From Lacisediminihabitans sp046156175 (GTDB lineage Bacteria > Actinomycetota > Actinomycetes > Actinomycetales > Microbacteriaceae), in contig NZ_JAYLVL010000003.1 of assembly GCF_046156175.1 (NCBI RefSeq), forward strand, positions 620,001-684,000: a stretch of 64,000 bases of DNA, in the 5' to 3' direction. Made by a program: the position numbers and the translations under genes. The notes under the pieces were generated by a model. It was given only the letters and a program-made list of their open reading frames with translations, did not search any database and was not told the origin of the DNA. Shown piece by piece: positions 9,949 through 18,226 of this stretch (position 1 is the stretch's first letter; each line of letters begins with the position of its first letter).

Positions 9949-10258
9949 GCCGGTAGAGCGTCGCCCGGGGTTCGGTCTCGCTCTCGGCGCAATGTGGGGG
10001 TCGCTCAGCTCGCCGGTTCACGGTCGAATCTCGCGGCGGTCGGTCCCACCGCCCACGATTCGAGTCGGGGGTCGTTGCGACTCTGCGACGCGTGAAGTCG
10101 CATCTTCCCCCGAGTCGAATCACACGCAAAGCGAAATCAACGGGGCGCGGATGCGGCACCGCCAGCCGCAACCCACCGCAACCCACCGCATCCCACCGCG
10201 AGACAGTTCGAGAAAGCTCGCGACAGCTCGAAACCCGGAACGCTGGAAGAATGGGGGG
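9949..10258. other. Intergenic stretch with a long imperfect hairpin and short tandem repeats
   Basis: No convincing gene. It holds a 65-base inverted repeat (10057-10121) and three consecutive copies of ACCCACCGCA, the last with one change (10171-10200). Open frames crossing it are in-frame extensions of the MTA-phosphorylase gene and show no protein-like composition. Confidence 0.6.
10057..10121. repeat. Extended inverted repeat
   Basis: The outer arm GATTCGAGTCGGGGG (10057-10071) pairs with CCCCCGAGTCGAATC (10107-10121) with one mismatch. An inner arm TGCGACT (about 10076-10082) pairs with AGTCGCA (about 10096-10102). There is no T-tract, so a simple intrinsic terminator is unlikely. Confidence 0.7.
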
Positions 10259-11113
10259 ATGACTCCCCCACTCCCGCACGAGGTCACCGTCGCCGTCATC
10301 GGAGGTTCCGGCCTCTACTCTCTGTTCGACCCGGCCGAGAGCGAGAAGCGCCGCATCGAGACACCCTACGGCCCCACCGAGGTCACCCTCGGCGAGCTCG
10401 GCGGGCGGCGCGCGGCCTTCCTCACCCGGCATGGAGTGCACCATTCGGTGGCCCCACACCTCATCAATTACCGGGCGAACATCTGGGCGCTCGCGAGTCT
10501 CGGGGTGCGCGTCATCCTCTCGTCCTCCGCCGTCGGGGGCGTGACCGCCGACTATCCGCCGGGAACGCTCGTGCTCACCGACCAGTTCATCGACCGCACC
10601 AGCGGGCGACCCGACACCTTCTACGATCAGGGCTCCGTGCAGCACCTGGCAGCGGCGGATCCCTTCGCACCCGAACTTCACGAGATCGCTGTGCAAGCGC
10701 TGGCCGGTGAGACGATCGCCACCTCCGGAACCGTCGTCGTGATCCAGGGCCCACGCTTCTCGACCCGCGCAGAGTCTCTCTGGTTCGCCGCGGCCGGAGC
10801 GCACACGGTCAACATGACGATGTACCCGGAGGTGCCGCTCGCCGCCGAACTCAACATCGACACGGTCAACCTGTCTTACGTCACCGACAGCGACGCGGGA
10901 CTTTCGCCTCGACCCGGCGAGGTGGATCCGGATGCCGTGAGCCACGAACTCGTTCTGAAGCGCCTCGCCGCGGCCCAGCCCCGTATCGTCGCGGCGATCG
11001 AGACGATCATCCGCGCGCTTCCCGAGGGCTACAGTCCCCGGCAGAGCATCGATCCGGCCGAGGTCGAGGCGGTGCTGGCCCGGCCGGTACGCGAGGCGGG
11101 AGAGGCACGATGA
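10259..11113 (+). CDS. S-methyl-5'-thioadenosine phosphorylase / purine nucleoside phosphorylase family
   Basis: A 284-residue trimeric-type phosphorylase. Motifs: VIGGSGLY near the N-terminus, the phosphate-contacting TRHG, GPRFSTRAES, and NMTMYPEVPLAAEL around the substrate Met. Length and motifs match the MTAP/PNP family. Whether methylthioadenosine or another purine nucleoside is preferred cannot be settled. The ATG at 10259 is chosen because it leads straight into the conserved core; upstream codons encode low-complexity sequence. The stop overlaps the next gene by ATGA. Linked epimerase, methyltransferase and glycosyltransferase genes suggest that the ribose-1-phosphate product could feed a sugar pathway, which is inference only. 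Confidence 0.85.
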   Translation: MTPPLPHEVTVAVIGGSGLYSLFDPAESEKRRIETPYGPTEVTLGELGGRRAAFLTRHGVHHSVAPHLINYRANIWALASLGVRVILSSSAVGGVTADYPPGTLVLTDQFIDRTSGRPDTFYDQGSVQHLAAADPFAPELHEIAVQALAGETIATSGTVVVIQGPRFSTRAESLWFAAAGAHTVNMTMYPEVPLAAELNIDTVNLSYVTDSDAGLSPRPGEVDPDAVSHELVLKRLAAAQPRIVAAIETIIRALPEGYSPRQSIDPAEVEAVLARPVREAGEAR

Positions 11114-12165
11114 CCACGGTATTGATCACGGGCGGCGCCGGATTCATCGGCTCCGCGATCGTCGAGGCAGCTCTCGAGAAGGGGTGGCGCGTTCGAGTTC
11201 TGGATTCCCTCCGCCCGGACGTGCACGGAGGCGACTACCACCCGGACCCCAGGGTCGAATTCGTGCGGGCCGATGTGCGCGACACCGATGCCCTGGCCGT
11301 TGCTCTCTTCGGAGTGGATGTCGTCTGCCACCAGGCCGCGAAGGTCGGCCTCGGAGTGTCCTTCGACGACGCGCCCGACTACATCGGCAGCAACGACCTC
11401 GGCACGGCGGTGCTGCTCGCCGCGATGGCGCAGTCCGGGGTGGACCGCCTGGTGGTGGCATCCTCCATGGTGGTCTACGGCGAGGGAAATTACCGTGACA
11501 GCTCCGGGCGATCGACCCGGCCAGCAGCCCGAAGGGTCGAGGATCTCGATGCCGGGCACTTCGATCCGCTGGATGAGCGCGGCGGCCCGCTGCTGCCCGA
11601 GCTCATCTCCGAGGATGCCCCTCTCGACCCGCGCAACGTCTACGCTGCCTCGAAGCTCGCGCAGGAACACCTGGCCGCGGCCTGGGCTCGGTCCACCGGC
11701 GGCCGCGCCGTCGCTCTGAGGTACCACAACGCCTACGGACCGGGGATGCCGCAGAACACGCCCTATGCCGGGGTCGCCTCGCTCTTCCGCTCGGCGCTCG
11801 AGCGCGGTGAAGCACCCCGTGTGTTCGAGGACGGCGCGCAGCGGCGGGACTTCGTGCATGTGCGCGATGTGGCATCCGCCAACCTCGCCGCGATCGAATC
11901 GCTCGCCGCACCGGGTGAACAGTTTCGCGCGTTCAATGTCGGAAGCGGAATCGTGCACACGATCGGGGACCTCGCCTCCGCCCTCAGCCGCTATTCCGGC
12001 GGACCGGAGCCGGTGACGACCGGTGAGTACCGCCTCGGTGACGTGCGGCACATCACCGCGTCATCCGAGCGCCTGAAGTCGGAACTGGGCTGGAGGCCCG
12101 GCGTGAGCTTCGACGAGGGTATGGCCGAATTCGCGAACGCGCCGCTGCGGGCGGCCGTCAGCTGA
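11110..12165 (+). CDS. NAD-dependent epimerase/dehydratase (nucleotide-sugar epimerase type)
   Basis: A 351-residue extended SDR. The Rossmann motif is TGGAGFIG (residues 7-14), NAD-contacting D at the end of beta-2 is in VLDSLRPDVHGG, and the catalytic YAASK motif is near residue 180. A serine-containing VVASSMVVYGEG segment provides the third catalytic residue. The C-terminal ALRYHNAYGPGMP and RRDFVHVRDVA motifs are typical of UDP- or dTDP-sugar 4-epimerases and dehydratases. It starts within the stop of the phosphorylase gene and its last eight bases overlap the convergent molybdoenzyme gene. A role in making an activated sugar for the nearby GT2 enzymes is likely; the exact sugar is unknown. 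Confidence 0.85.
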   Translation: MTTVLITGGAGFIGSAIVEAALEKGWRVRVLDSLRPDVHGGDYHPDPRVEFVRADVRDTDALAVALFGVDVVCHQAAKVGLGVSFDDAPDYIGSNDLGTAVLLAAMAQSGVDRLVVASSMVVYGEGNYRDSSGRSTRPAARRVEDLDAGHFDPLDERGGPLLPELISEDAPLDPRNVYAASKLAQEHLAAAWARSTGGRAVALRYHNAYGPGMPQNTPYAGVASLFRSALERGEAPRVFEDGAQRRDFVHVRDVASANLAAIESLAAPGEQFRAFNVGSGIVHTIGDLASALSRYSGGPEPVTTGEYRLGDVRHITASSERLKSELGWRPGVSFDEGMAEFANAPLRAAVS

Positions 12166-13762
12166 CGCTGACCGTGATCGAGTGCCAGCCCTCTGAACCA
12201 TTCGGGGCGGGCGACTGGTAGGTCTGGCCCTGGGTCTTGCCGGCGGCATCCGTCGCCCGCACCTGGATGCGGTGCGAGCCCGCTGAGGCCGGCCAGCGGT
12301 AGACCCACTGGCGCCAGGTGTCCGCGGAGAGCGAGTCGGCGAGCGTGGCCTCGACCCACGGTCCATCGTCGACCTGAACCTCGACGGATTTCACGCCGAC
12401 GTGCTGCTCCCAGGCAACCCCGGCGATGGCGACGGTACCCGCCGAGATCGCGGCTCCGGCGAGCGGTGTGTCGATACGGGAGGCCAGCTTGATGGGGCCT
12501 TTCGCGTCCCAGCCGCGCGGGGTCCAGTAGCCCTGGTCCTCCGAGAACTTCGTCACCTTGAGCTCGACGACCCACTTAGTGGCCGAGACGTAGCCGTAGA
12601 GGCCGGGCACGACCATCCGCACCGGGAAGCCGTGTTCGAGCGGCAGCGGCGTGCCGTTCATACCCACAGCGAGCAGGGCATTCGTGCCGTCGTCCTGAAG
12701 CACCGACAGGGGCGTACCGGCGGTGAATCCGTCGATGCTGGTGGACAACACCATGTCCGCTCCCGCCTTCGGCTTCGCCTGGGCCAGCAGGGCGCGGATC
12801 GGGTACCCCAGCCAGAGCGCGTTGCCGATGAGGTCGCCGCCCACATCGTTCGACACGCAGGTGAGCGTGGCGAGATGCTCCTCGAGAGGCAGCTTGAGCA
12901 GCTCGGCGAAGCTCAGGGTCACCTCGTTCTCGACCATGCCGGTGACGGTGAGCATCCACTTGTCCGGGTCGATCGACGGCACCTGCAGCGCCGTGTCGAT
13001 GCGGTAGAAGTCGGCGGTCGGCGTGACGAACGGCGAGATGCCCTCCACGTCGATCATGGCCGCGGCCGGCACCGGCTCCGCGGGCACGGCGGCCTTCGGC
13101 AGGGTGAGCTTGGTGCGGAGGGCGGCGACCTTCGTCGACGTCGCGTTCATGAGCCGGGCGCCGGTGCCCGCGACGACCGATGCCGCACCCGCGACGACTG
13201 CGAGCGTGAGGAATCTCCGCCGCTCGAACTGCGGGCCGGCCGGAGTGCGTCCCGGCACGCGGGCTGCGGTGGCGCTTCGCTCGGTCGCCCGCTGCCAGAG
13301 GCCGAGTCTTTCGATGGCGATGCGCAGCACCACCACGCCGGTGACACCGCCCACCACCGCGGCGATGCCGTTGAACCCGGTGGCTCCCGCGCGGGTCACC
13401 ACGGCGACGACCGCGACGACTCCGCCGATGCCGAGCAGGATCACCCCGAATGGCGGGCGGCGGAGTTCGAGCACTCCGGCCGCCGCCGAGATCACGACGA
13501 TGAGGGTGCCCATCAGCGCCAGGAGCGCTGCCTTGTCGCCGGTGCCGAAGACCGCGATCATGAACTCCTTGACGCCGGCGGGCGCCAGGTCGATCACGAG
13601 GGATCCGACCGCGAAGAGCGGGCTGCCCGCGGCGCCGACGAACAGCGAGACGACTTCGGCGACGCCCAGCACGACAGCGGCCGACACGACGCCGGCGAAT
13701 GCCGCCAAGGCCGTGGCTGCCCTGCGGCTGAGTCCGGTCGCTGGCCGGGTGGCGACGCTCAC
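12158..13762 (-). CDS. Membrane-anchored molybdopterin oxidoreductase (sulfite-oxidase fold)
   Basis: A 534-residue protein in two parts. Residues 1-165 contain about four to five hydrophobic helices. A twin-arginine motif FERRRFLTL (RRR at 181-183) then precedes a further helix. The rest is a sulfite-oxidase-type Moco domain with presumed Mo ligand Cys302 (LTCVSNDVGG), followed by the Mo-co dimerisation domain with an Ig-like fold at the C-terminus. The catalytic part should therefore face outwards after Tat export. GTG at 13762 overlaps the histidine-kinase stop by GTGA, so the enzyme is the last gene of a regulator-kinase-enzyme operon. Substrate is unknown; sulfite, methionine sulfoxide or another S- or N-oxide are possibilities. 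No heme or Moco-synthesis gene is adjacent. Confidence 0.88.
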   Translation of the reverse strand: MSVATRPATGLSRRAATALAAFAGVVSAAVVLGVAEVVSLFVGAAGSPLFAVGSLVIDLAPAGVKEFMIAVFGTGDKAALLALMGTLIVVISAAAGVLELRRPPFGVILLGIGGVVAVVAVVTRAGATGFNGIAAVVGGVTGVVVLRIAIERLGLWQRATERSATAARVPGRTPAGPQFERRRFLTLAVVAGAASVVAGTGARLMNATSTKVAALRTKLTLPKAAVPAEPVPAAAMIDVEGISPFVTPTADFYRIDTALQVPSIDPDKWMLTVTGMVENEVTLSFAELLKLPLEEHLATLTCVSNDVGGDLIGNALWLGYPIRALLAQAKPKAGADMVLSTSIDGFTAGTPLSVLQDDGTNALLAVGMNGTPLPLEHGFPVRMVVPGLYGYVSATKWVVELKVTKFSEDQGYWTPRGWDAKGPIKLASRIDTPLAGAAISAGTVAIAGVAWEQHVGVKSVEVQVDDGPWVEATLADSLSADTWRQWVYRWPASAGSHRIQVRATDAAGKTQGQTYQSPAPNGSEGWHSITVSVS

Positions 13763-14931
13763 GCGGTCGCCCCGGCGAGCGAGGGCGAGCCGTCAGCGGG
13801 GCTCGGCGGGAGGAACACGTCGAAGCGGCATCCGCCGGGCACATTCTGCACGACCACGCGGCCGCGGTGGGCCTGCACGATCCCCTGCACGATCGCGAGC
13901 CCGAGCCCCGCGCCGCCGGACCGGGTCGTCGCGGTCTCCGGGGTGCGGGAGTTGCTCGCGCGCCATCCGGCTTCGAAGACACGCCCGAGGTCCTTCTCCG
14001 GGATACCGCCAGCGGCATCGATGACCGAGATCACCGCGAGTCCGTCGTCGCTCTGGCGCGCACTCACGGTGATGGGGCTACCGGCCGGCGAATGCTGGAT
14101 CGAGTTCATGACCAGGTTGCCGACCACCCGGGAGATCTCGCGGGGGTCGGCGAGGATCGTGAGCTCGCGAGCACCATCGCCGATGAGTGAGATCGAGCGG
14201 GACTCGGCGAAGGGACCGAGTTCGGCCACCACATCGCTGATCAGGTCGTAGAGCGACACCTTCTGCATCGACAGCCGCAGCGACCCGGAGTGGATGCGGG
14301 ACAGCTCATTGAGATCGTCGACCATTCCGCTCATCCGGTCGACCTGGCTGCGCACCTTCACGTAATACCGCTCCGGCTCGTCGACCATCCCGTCTTCGAG
14401 AGCTTCGGCCATCGCGCGGATGCCGGCGAGAGGAGTGCGGAGGTCGTGAGAGATCCACGCCACGAGTTCCCGGCGCGAATTCTCGGCGAGCGCCTCGCGG
14501 GCGCGGGACTCGGCAAGCCGGCTGTTGGTGGCTGTCAGTTCGAGTGCGAGGGCCGCGAACTCGTTGCTCGAGTGCCGAACCTGCTCGCCCATCGCCTCTT
14601 CAGTGCCGATGCGCCGGGTCGCGGCGATCAGCTGGCGGCTGTTGCGCACCAGGGAGCGGCCGAGCAGCGCGGCGAGCGCGAGGGAGACGACACCGGCGAT
14701 CGCGGCCACGGAGAGCAACACCGTGAGGTCGTGCGGGGTCACCAGCATCACGGATGCGGCGAGCCACACCCCTCCGGCGATCGACAGCACCGCGGCGAGC
14801 GCCACGACACAGAGCTGCAAGACCAGCGAGGAGCGGGTCATGAAGCGCAGCACCACGAGGGACACCACCCCCACCACCACGGCGCAGCCGAGGGCGAGCA
14901 GAGAAACGACCAACAGGTCGTTCATGCTCAT
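13759..14931 (-). CDS. Sensor histidine kinase
   Basis: A 390-residue kinase. Three hydrophobic helices occupy residues 5-95, with a HAMP-like linker after the last. The HisKA box is WISHDLRTPLAG with phospho-acceptor His162. The HATPase domain shows the N-box VVGNLVMNSIQHSP, a GGIPEKDLGRVFEAG region and the glycine-rich GGAGLGLAIV. The extracellular loops are very short, so it may sense the membrane or a partner. ATG at 14931 overlaps the response-regulator stop (ATGA). Coupling to the downstream molybdoenzyme implies that the pair responds to the substrate or redox condition that enzyme deals with. Confidence 0.92.
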   Translation of the reverse strand: MSMNDLLVVSLLALGCAVVVGVVSLVVLRFMTRSSLVLQLCVVALAAVLSIAGGVWLAASVMLVTPHDLTVLLSVAAIAGVVSLALAALLGRSLVRNSRQLIAATRRIGTEEAMGEQVRHSSNEFAALALELTATNSRLAESRAREALAENSRRELVAWISHDLRTPLAGIRAMAEALEDGMVDEPERYYVKVRSQVDRMSGMVDDLNELSRIHSGSLRLSMQKVSLYDLISDVVAELGPFAESRSISLIGDGARELTILADPREISRVVGNLVMNSIQHSPAGSPITVSARQSDDGLAVISVIDAAGGIPEKDLGRVFEAGWRASNSRTPETATTRSGGAGLGLAIVQGIVQAHRGRVVVQNVPGGCRFDVFLPPSPADGSPSLAGATA

Positions 14932-15695
14932 TCGGTCACCGCCGGTTCGACGTCGAAGCGGTAGCCCACGCCCCACACCGTGTTGAGAACGGTGGGATGC
15001 GCGGCATCCCGCTCGATCTTCTCCCGCAGCCGGCGTACGTGCACGGTGACTGTGGAGAGGTCTCCGAACTCCCAGCCCCAGACCGCACGCAGCAACTCCT
15101 CCCGACCGAATACCTGCCGGGGATGTCGCAGCAGGAAGGCGATCAGGTCGAACTCGCGGATGGTGAGCGAGACCGCTTCCCCGCGCAGGGTCAATTGGCG
15201 GGAGGACACATCCAGGTGGAAGTCCCCCGCGTCGATGGGCGCCTCCGGTGAGAACTCGGTGAGGCTGCGGCGCAGCACGGACTTCACCCGCAGCACGAGC
15301 TCGCGGGGCGAAAACGGCTTGGCGAGGTAGTCATCGGCACCGGCTTCGAGGCCGTCGATGCGATCCTCCTCCTCGCGGAGTGCGGTGAGCATGATCACCG
15401 GCACCGCCCGTTCCGCACGGATGCGGCGGCACACCTCGACCCCGTCGATTCCGGGCAGCATACGGTCGAGCACGACGAGATCCGGTCGGATGCGTGCGGC
15501 CGTCTCGACGGCGGTCCCCCCATCGGCGACGCTCTCGACCTGGAAACCGGCCGAGCGCAGGTAGCTGCAGACGACCTCGGAGACTGTGGCATCGTCATCC
15601 ACCACCAGGATGAGGCGATCGCGCAGTTGGTCCGGGGGCGTGAGCAGGCCGGACGTCCCCACCGTGGCGGGGTCTGCTGTGGATGACGTGCTCAC
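14928..15695 (-). CDS. OmpR/PhoB-family response regulator
   Basis: A 255-residue regulator. The receiver domain has the acidic cluster VVDDD (31-35), phospho-acceptor Asp77 in LVVLDRMLPG, and the conserved Lys in DDYLAKPFSP. The C-terminal winged helix shows REFDLIAFLLRHP and VTVHVRRLREKIE, the DNA-recognition helix of OmpR-type proteins. I chose the GTG at 15695 rather than the ATG at 15764: a TATTCT hexamer lies exactly six bases before this GTG, and the extra 23 residues of the longer form are not conserved-looking. It heads the operon with the kinase and the membrane molybdoenzyme. Confidence 0.92.
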   Translation of the reverse strand: MSTSSTADPATVGTSGLLTPPDQLRDRLILVVDDDATVSEVVCSYLRSAGFQVESVADGGTAVETAARIRPDLVVLDRMLPGIDGVEVCRRIRAERAVPVIMLTALREEEDRIDGLEAGADDYLAKPFSPRELVLRVKSVLRRSLTEFSPEAPIDAGDFHLDVSSRQLTLRGEAVSLTIREFDLIAFLLRHPRQVFGREELLRAVWGWEFGDLSTVTVHVRRLREKIERDAAHPTVLNTVWGVGYRFDVEPAVTE

Positions 15696-15701
15696 CCATT
15701 C

Positions 15702-15707
15702 AGAATA
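15702..15707 (-). promoter_or_regulatory. Candidate -10 hexamer of the two-component operon
   Basis: TATTCT on the minus strand, six bases (GAATGG) before the GTG at 15695; it decides the start of the response regulator. Confidence 0.5.
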
Positions 15708-15804
15708 AGTCGGCAACCCGGGAATCCCGTGCCCGGCGGGGGCAGGAGGCACATCGGTCAGCATTTCGTAAGGCTTTGCGACCGGTGAGCCCAGCCGCGC
15801 CTCT

Positions 15805-15810
15805 TACGCT
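15805..15810 (+). promoter_or_regulatory. Candidate -10 hexamer of the GT2/DUF2064/methyltransferase operon
   Basis: TACGCT, seven bases before the GTG at 15818. Confidence 0.4.
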
Positions 15811-15817
15811 TGCCAGT

Positions 15818-16486
15818 GTGACCACTCCGCTCGTCGACATCGTTCTGCCCTGCCTGAACGAAGAGGGCGCCCTGCCGTGGGTGCTCTCCCACCTGCCGGA
15901 GGGATACCGCGCGATCGTGGTCGACAACGGGTCGACCGACCGTTCGGCCGAGATCGCCGAAGCGGCCGGAGCCCTTGTCATTCACGAACCGCGCCGCGGA
16001 TTCGGGTCGGCGGCCCACGCCGGTCTGCTCGCCGCTACGGCTCCGATCGTCACCTTCTGCGATTCGGATGCCTCGATGGATCCCCGTGATCTCGAACCCC
16101 TTGTCGCCCTGGTCACCAGCGGCGCCGCCGATCTCGCCCTCGGTCGCCGCCGTCCGACCACCCGCGGAGCCTGGCCGATTCACGCGCGTTTCGCCAATCT
16201 CGCCCTCGCCTGGCTGATGCGTCGGGCCACCGGGGTGCCGCTGCACGACCTCGGCCCGATGCGGGCGGCCAACCGGGAGGCGTTGCTCGCCCTCGATCTC
16301 ATCGACCGTCGCAGCGGCTATCCGCTCGAGATGGTGCTGAAGGCCTCGCGCGCGGGATGGACGATCGTCGAGAAAGCAACCCCCTATTCCCCGCGCATCG
16401 GGCGCTCTAAAGTCACCGGTACCATCCGCGGCACCGTCGTGGCCATCACCGACATGTCCCGACTGCTGAGGACGAACAACCGTTGA
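15818..16486 (+). CDS. Family 2 glycosyltransferase (DPM1/rSAM-selenodomain transferase 2 type)
   Basis: A 222-residue soluble GT2. IVLPCLNEEGALP (residues 7-19) and VVDNGSTDRS form the nucleotide-sugar pocket; CDSDASMDP is the DxD-type metal site. The HDLGPMRAANR segment is common in dolichyl-phosphate-mannose-synthase-like enzymes. It is the first gene of a three-gene operon: its stop overlaps the TTG start of the DUF2064 gene, which in turn overlaps the methyltransferase. A GT2 gene paired with DUF2064 recalls the transferase 2/transferase 1 pairs named for radical-SAM/selenodomain and arsenosugar loci, but no such radical-SAM gene is in this window. Acceptor unknown. Confidence 0.85.
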   Translation: MTTPLVDIVLPCLNEEGALPWVLSHLPEGYRAIVVDNGSTDRSAEIAEAAGALVIHEPRRGFGSAAHAGLLAATAPIVTFCDSDASMDPRDLEPLVALVTSGAADLALGRRRPTTRGAWPIHARFANLALAWLMRRATGVPLHDLGPMRAANREALLALDLIDRRSGYPLEMVLKASRAGWTIVEKATPYSPRIGRSKVTGTIRGTVVAITDMSRLLRTNNR

Positions 16487-17127
16487 CAACACTGATCATC
16501 ATCGCGAAGGAGTGCATTCCGGGCCGGGTGAAAACACGTCTGCACCCCCCTCTCAGCCTCGAACAGGCCGCAACCCTCGCCTCAGCGAGCCTGGCTGACA
16601 CCTTTCGGGCGGTGAGCGCCCTGGATGCCTCCCGACGAATTCTGCTCTTCGATGGCAACCTATTTCCCCTCGGCTCCGAACCATACGACGTGATACACCA
16701 AGTGAGCGGGGATCTGGATATGCGTCTCGGAGCGATTTTCGACGAATGCGAGGGCCCAACGGTGCTCGTCGGCATGGACACCCCCCAGCTGGATGCCTCG
16801 ATGCTCGAGCCGCTGTTCGGCGAATGGCCCGCCGATACCGACGCCTACCTCGGGTTCGCCAACGACGGCGGCTACTGGACCATCGCCATGGCCGACCCGG
16901 ACGGCTCGCTCATCCGGGGCGTCCCGATGTCGCGCGACGACACCGGCCAGCTGCAGCACGACCGTCTCACGCAGGCGGGACTGCGGGTGCGGATGCTGCC
17001 GGAGCTCGTCGACGTCGACACCATCGACGATGCCCGCCTCGTGGCCGGCCTCGCCCCGCACACCGAATTCGCCCGCACGCTGGCCTCCTTCGAGAACAGC
17101 ACCACAGAGACGGGAGCGGTGCGATGA
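16483..17127 (+). CDS. DUF2064 / TIGR04282-type glycosyltransferase-like protein
   Basis: A 214-residue protein with the CofC/MobA-like nucleotidyltransferase fold. The N-terminal IIAKECIPGRVKTRL is the nucleotide-binding motif (K-x-P-x-x-G-x-x-K-T-R-L type), GMDTPQLDASML resembles the GSDxP metal site, and FANDGGYWTIAM is the family signature. TIGR04282 members are annotated as transferase 1 of radical-SAM/selenodomain or arsenosugar clusters, with no proven reaction in actinobacteria. It probably starts at TTG 16483, overlapping the GT2 stop; no better codon is available before the conserved N-terminus. The stop overlaps the methyltransferase ATG. Confidence 0.82.
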   Translation: MTTLIIIAKECIPGRVKTRLHPPLSLEQAATLASASLADTFRAVSALDASRRILLFDGNLFPLGSEPYDVIHQVSGDLDMRLGAIFDECEGPTVLVGMDTPQLDASMLEPLFGEWPADTDAYLGFANDGGYWTIAMADPDGSLIRGVPMSRDDTGQLQHDRLTQAGLRVRMLPELVDVDTIDDARLVAGLAPHTEFARTLASFENSTTETGAVR

Positions 17128-17801
17128 GCGACGCGGCCTTCGCGACCTTCGGATCCGGCGGCGCCGAGCCTTACGCTCGAGCCCTCCGCCTGGACGACCA
17201 GGTGCTCTATCTCCGCGACGTCGACTCCGACTCGCTCACCCCCTCGCGGGCCATGGACGTGTCGCGCTGGAACGACGCAGCGGATGCCGCTGACCTCGGC
17301 CTCCTCGACGGTATCCGCGGTGCCGTGCTCGATATCGGCTGCGGACCGGGCCGCATGGTGCGCGCCGCCATGCACCAGGGACTCACCGCTCTCGGCATCG
17401 ACGTCTCGGAGACCGCGGTGGAGATCGCCCGCGAATCCGGTCTGATGGTGCTCAACCGCTCGGTGTTCGAGCGACTCCCCCGGGAGGGGATGTGGGGTGC
17501 CGCTCTGCTCGTGGACGGCAACATCGGCATCGGCGGTGATCCCTCCGCCCTGCTCGAACGCTGTGCAGAGCTGATCTCCGCGGACGGCGTGATCGTTGTC
17601 GAGGTGCACGCCGAGCCGACGCGCGACCACATGTACGACGGCACCGTCGTCGACATCAGCGGCCACCAGAGTGATGCATTCCCGTGGGCAGAGATCGGCG
17701 TGACCGCGCTGGTGCAGCGTGCCCTGCGGATCGGGCTGCGCCTCGATCAGGCCTGGGAGACCGACGGCCGGTTCTTCTGCCGTCTCGCCAACGCGGTATA
17801 G
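17124..17801 (+). CDS. Class I SAM-dependent methyltransferase
   Basis: A 225-residue methyltransferase. The SAM motif I is AVLDIGCGPGRMVRA (about residues 67-81), followed by the acidic ribose contact in GIDVSETAVEIA. Later strands carry GAALLVDGNIGIGG and SADGVIVVEVHAE. No membrane segment. ATG overlaps the DUF2064 stop (ATGA). The last 55 bases overlap the 3' end of the convergent membrane-protein gene. It is third in the GT2-DUF2064-methyltransferase operon, so its target is probably the same sugar or lipid product. The methyl acceptor is unknown. Confidence 0.87.
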   Translation: MSDAAFATFGSGGAEPYARALRLDDQVLYLRDVDSDSLTPSRAMDVSRWNDAADAADLGLLDGIRGAVLDIGCGPGRMVRAAMHQGLTALGIDVSETAVEIARESGLMVLNRSVFERLPREGMWGAALLVDGNIGIGGDPSALLERCAELISADGVIVVEVHAEPTRDHMYDGTVVDISGHQSDAFPWAEIGVTALVQRALRIGLRLDQAWETDGRFFCRLANAV

Positions 17802-18226
17802 CCGATCACGGCGAGAGCCGTGAGCACCACGATGACCGCCCAGAGGATCACGAGCGATGGTCCGTAGTCGAGCGGCAGCACCGTGGGGTTCTTCGAGCCG
17901 ATGGACTTCTTATACGCCGCCGGCAGCACGATGATCGCGAAGACCGAGCAGACCACGAGACCGGCCTGAACCATCGCGAGCGCGGCGATCGGTAGTGCCC
18001 GACCGGCCTTGCGCAGCAGGAACGCGACCCCGAAGGTCACGAACGCGATGATTCCGTCGTGCACGATCAGAGCGAGAACGAACCACAGGGCGACACCGGC
18101 GATCTTCACCGGCTTCACGGTGTCGATCAACACGTAGGCGCCGAGCAGCAGCAGCAGCACGCCGAGCACCACAAGCCCCGTTCGCCAGGCCTTCATCGAA
18201 CCGGTTGGCGCCACATCTTCCCGCAT
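17747..18226 (-). CDS. Four-helix membrane protein, coupled to the molybdoenzyme gene
   Basis: A 159-residue hydrophobic protein with about four helices (starting near residues 17, 44, 75 and 120) separated by short charged loops, including LLRKAGRALP and the outer-loop segment AAYKKSIGSKNP. No domain recognised. I use the ATG at 18226 because it overlaps the stop of the molybdopterin oxidoreductase by one base (TGATG); an upstream in-frame start would lie inside that gene. The coupling suggests it is a membrane partner of the b561-fused molybdoenzyme. Its 3' end overlaps the methyltransferase gene by 55 bases, tail to tail. Confidence 0.7.
   Translation of the reverse strand: MREDVAPTGSMKAWRTGLVVLGVLLLLLGAYVLIDTVKPVKIAGVALWFVLALIVHDGIIAFVTFGVAFLLRKAGRALPIAALAMVQAGLVVCSVFAIIVLPAAYKKSIGSKNPTVLPLDYGPSLVILWAVIVVLTALAVIGYTALARRQKNRPSVSQA

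Noticed and set aside
12401..14251. A 616-codon open frame antisense to the molybdoenzyme and kinase genes
   Set aside because: It spans two coupled genes with complete motifs on the opposite strand and is rich in His, Gly, Arg and Asp in the manner of GC-rich shadow frames.
15696..15764. Longer response-regulator start at ATG 15764
   Set aside because: The added residues are not family-like and the TATTCT-N6-GTG arrangement supports 15695.
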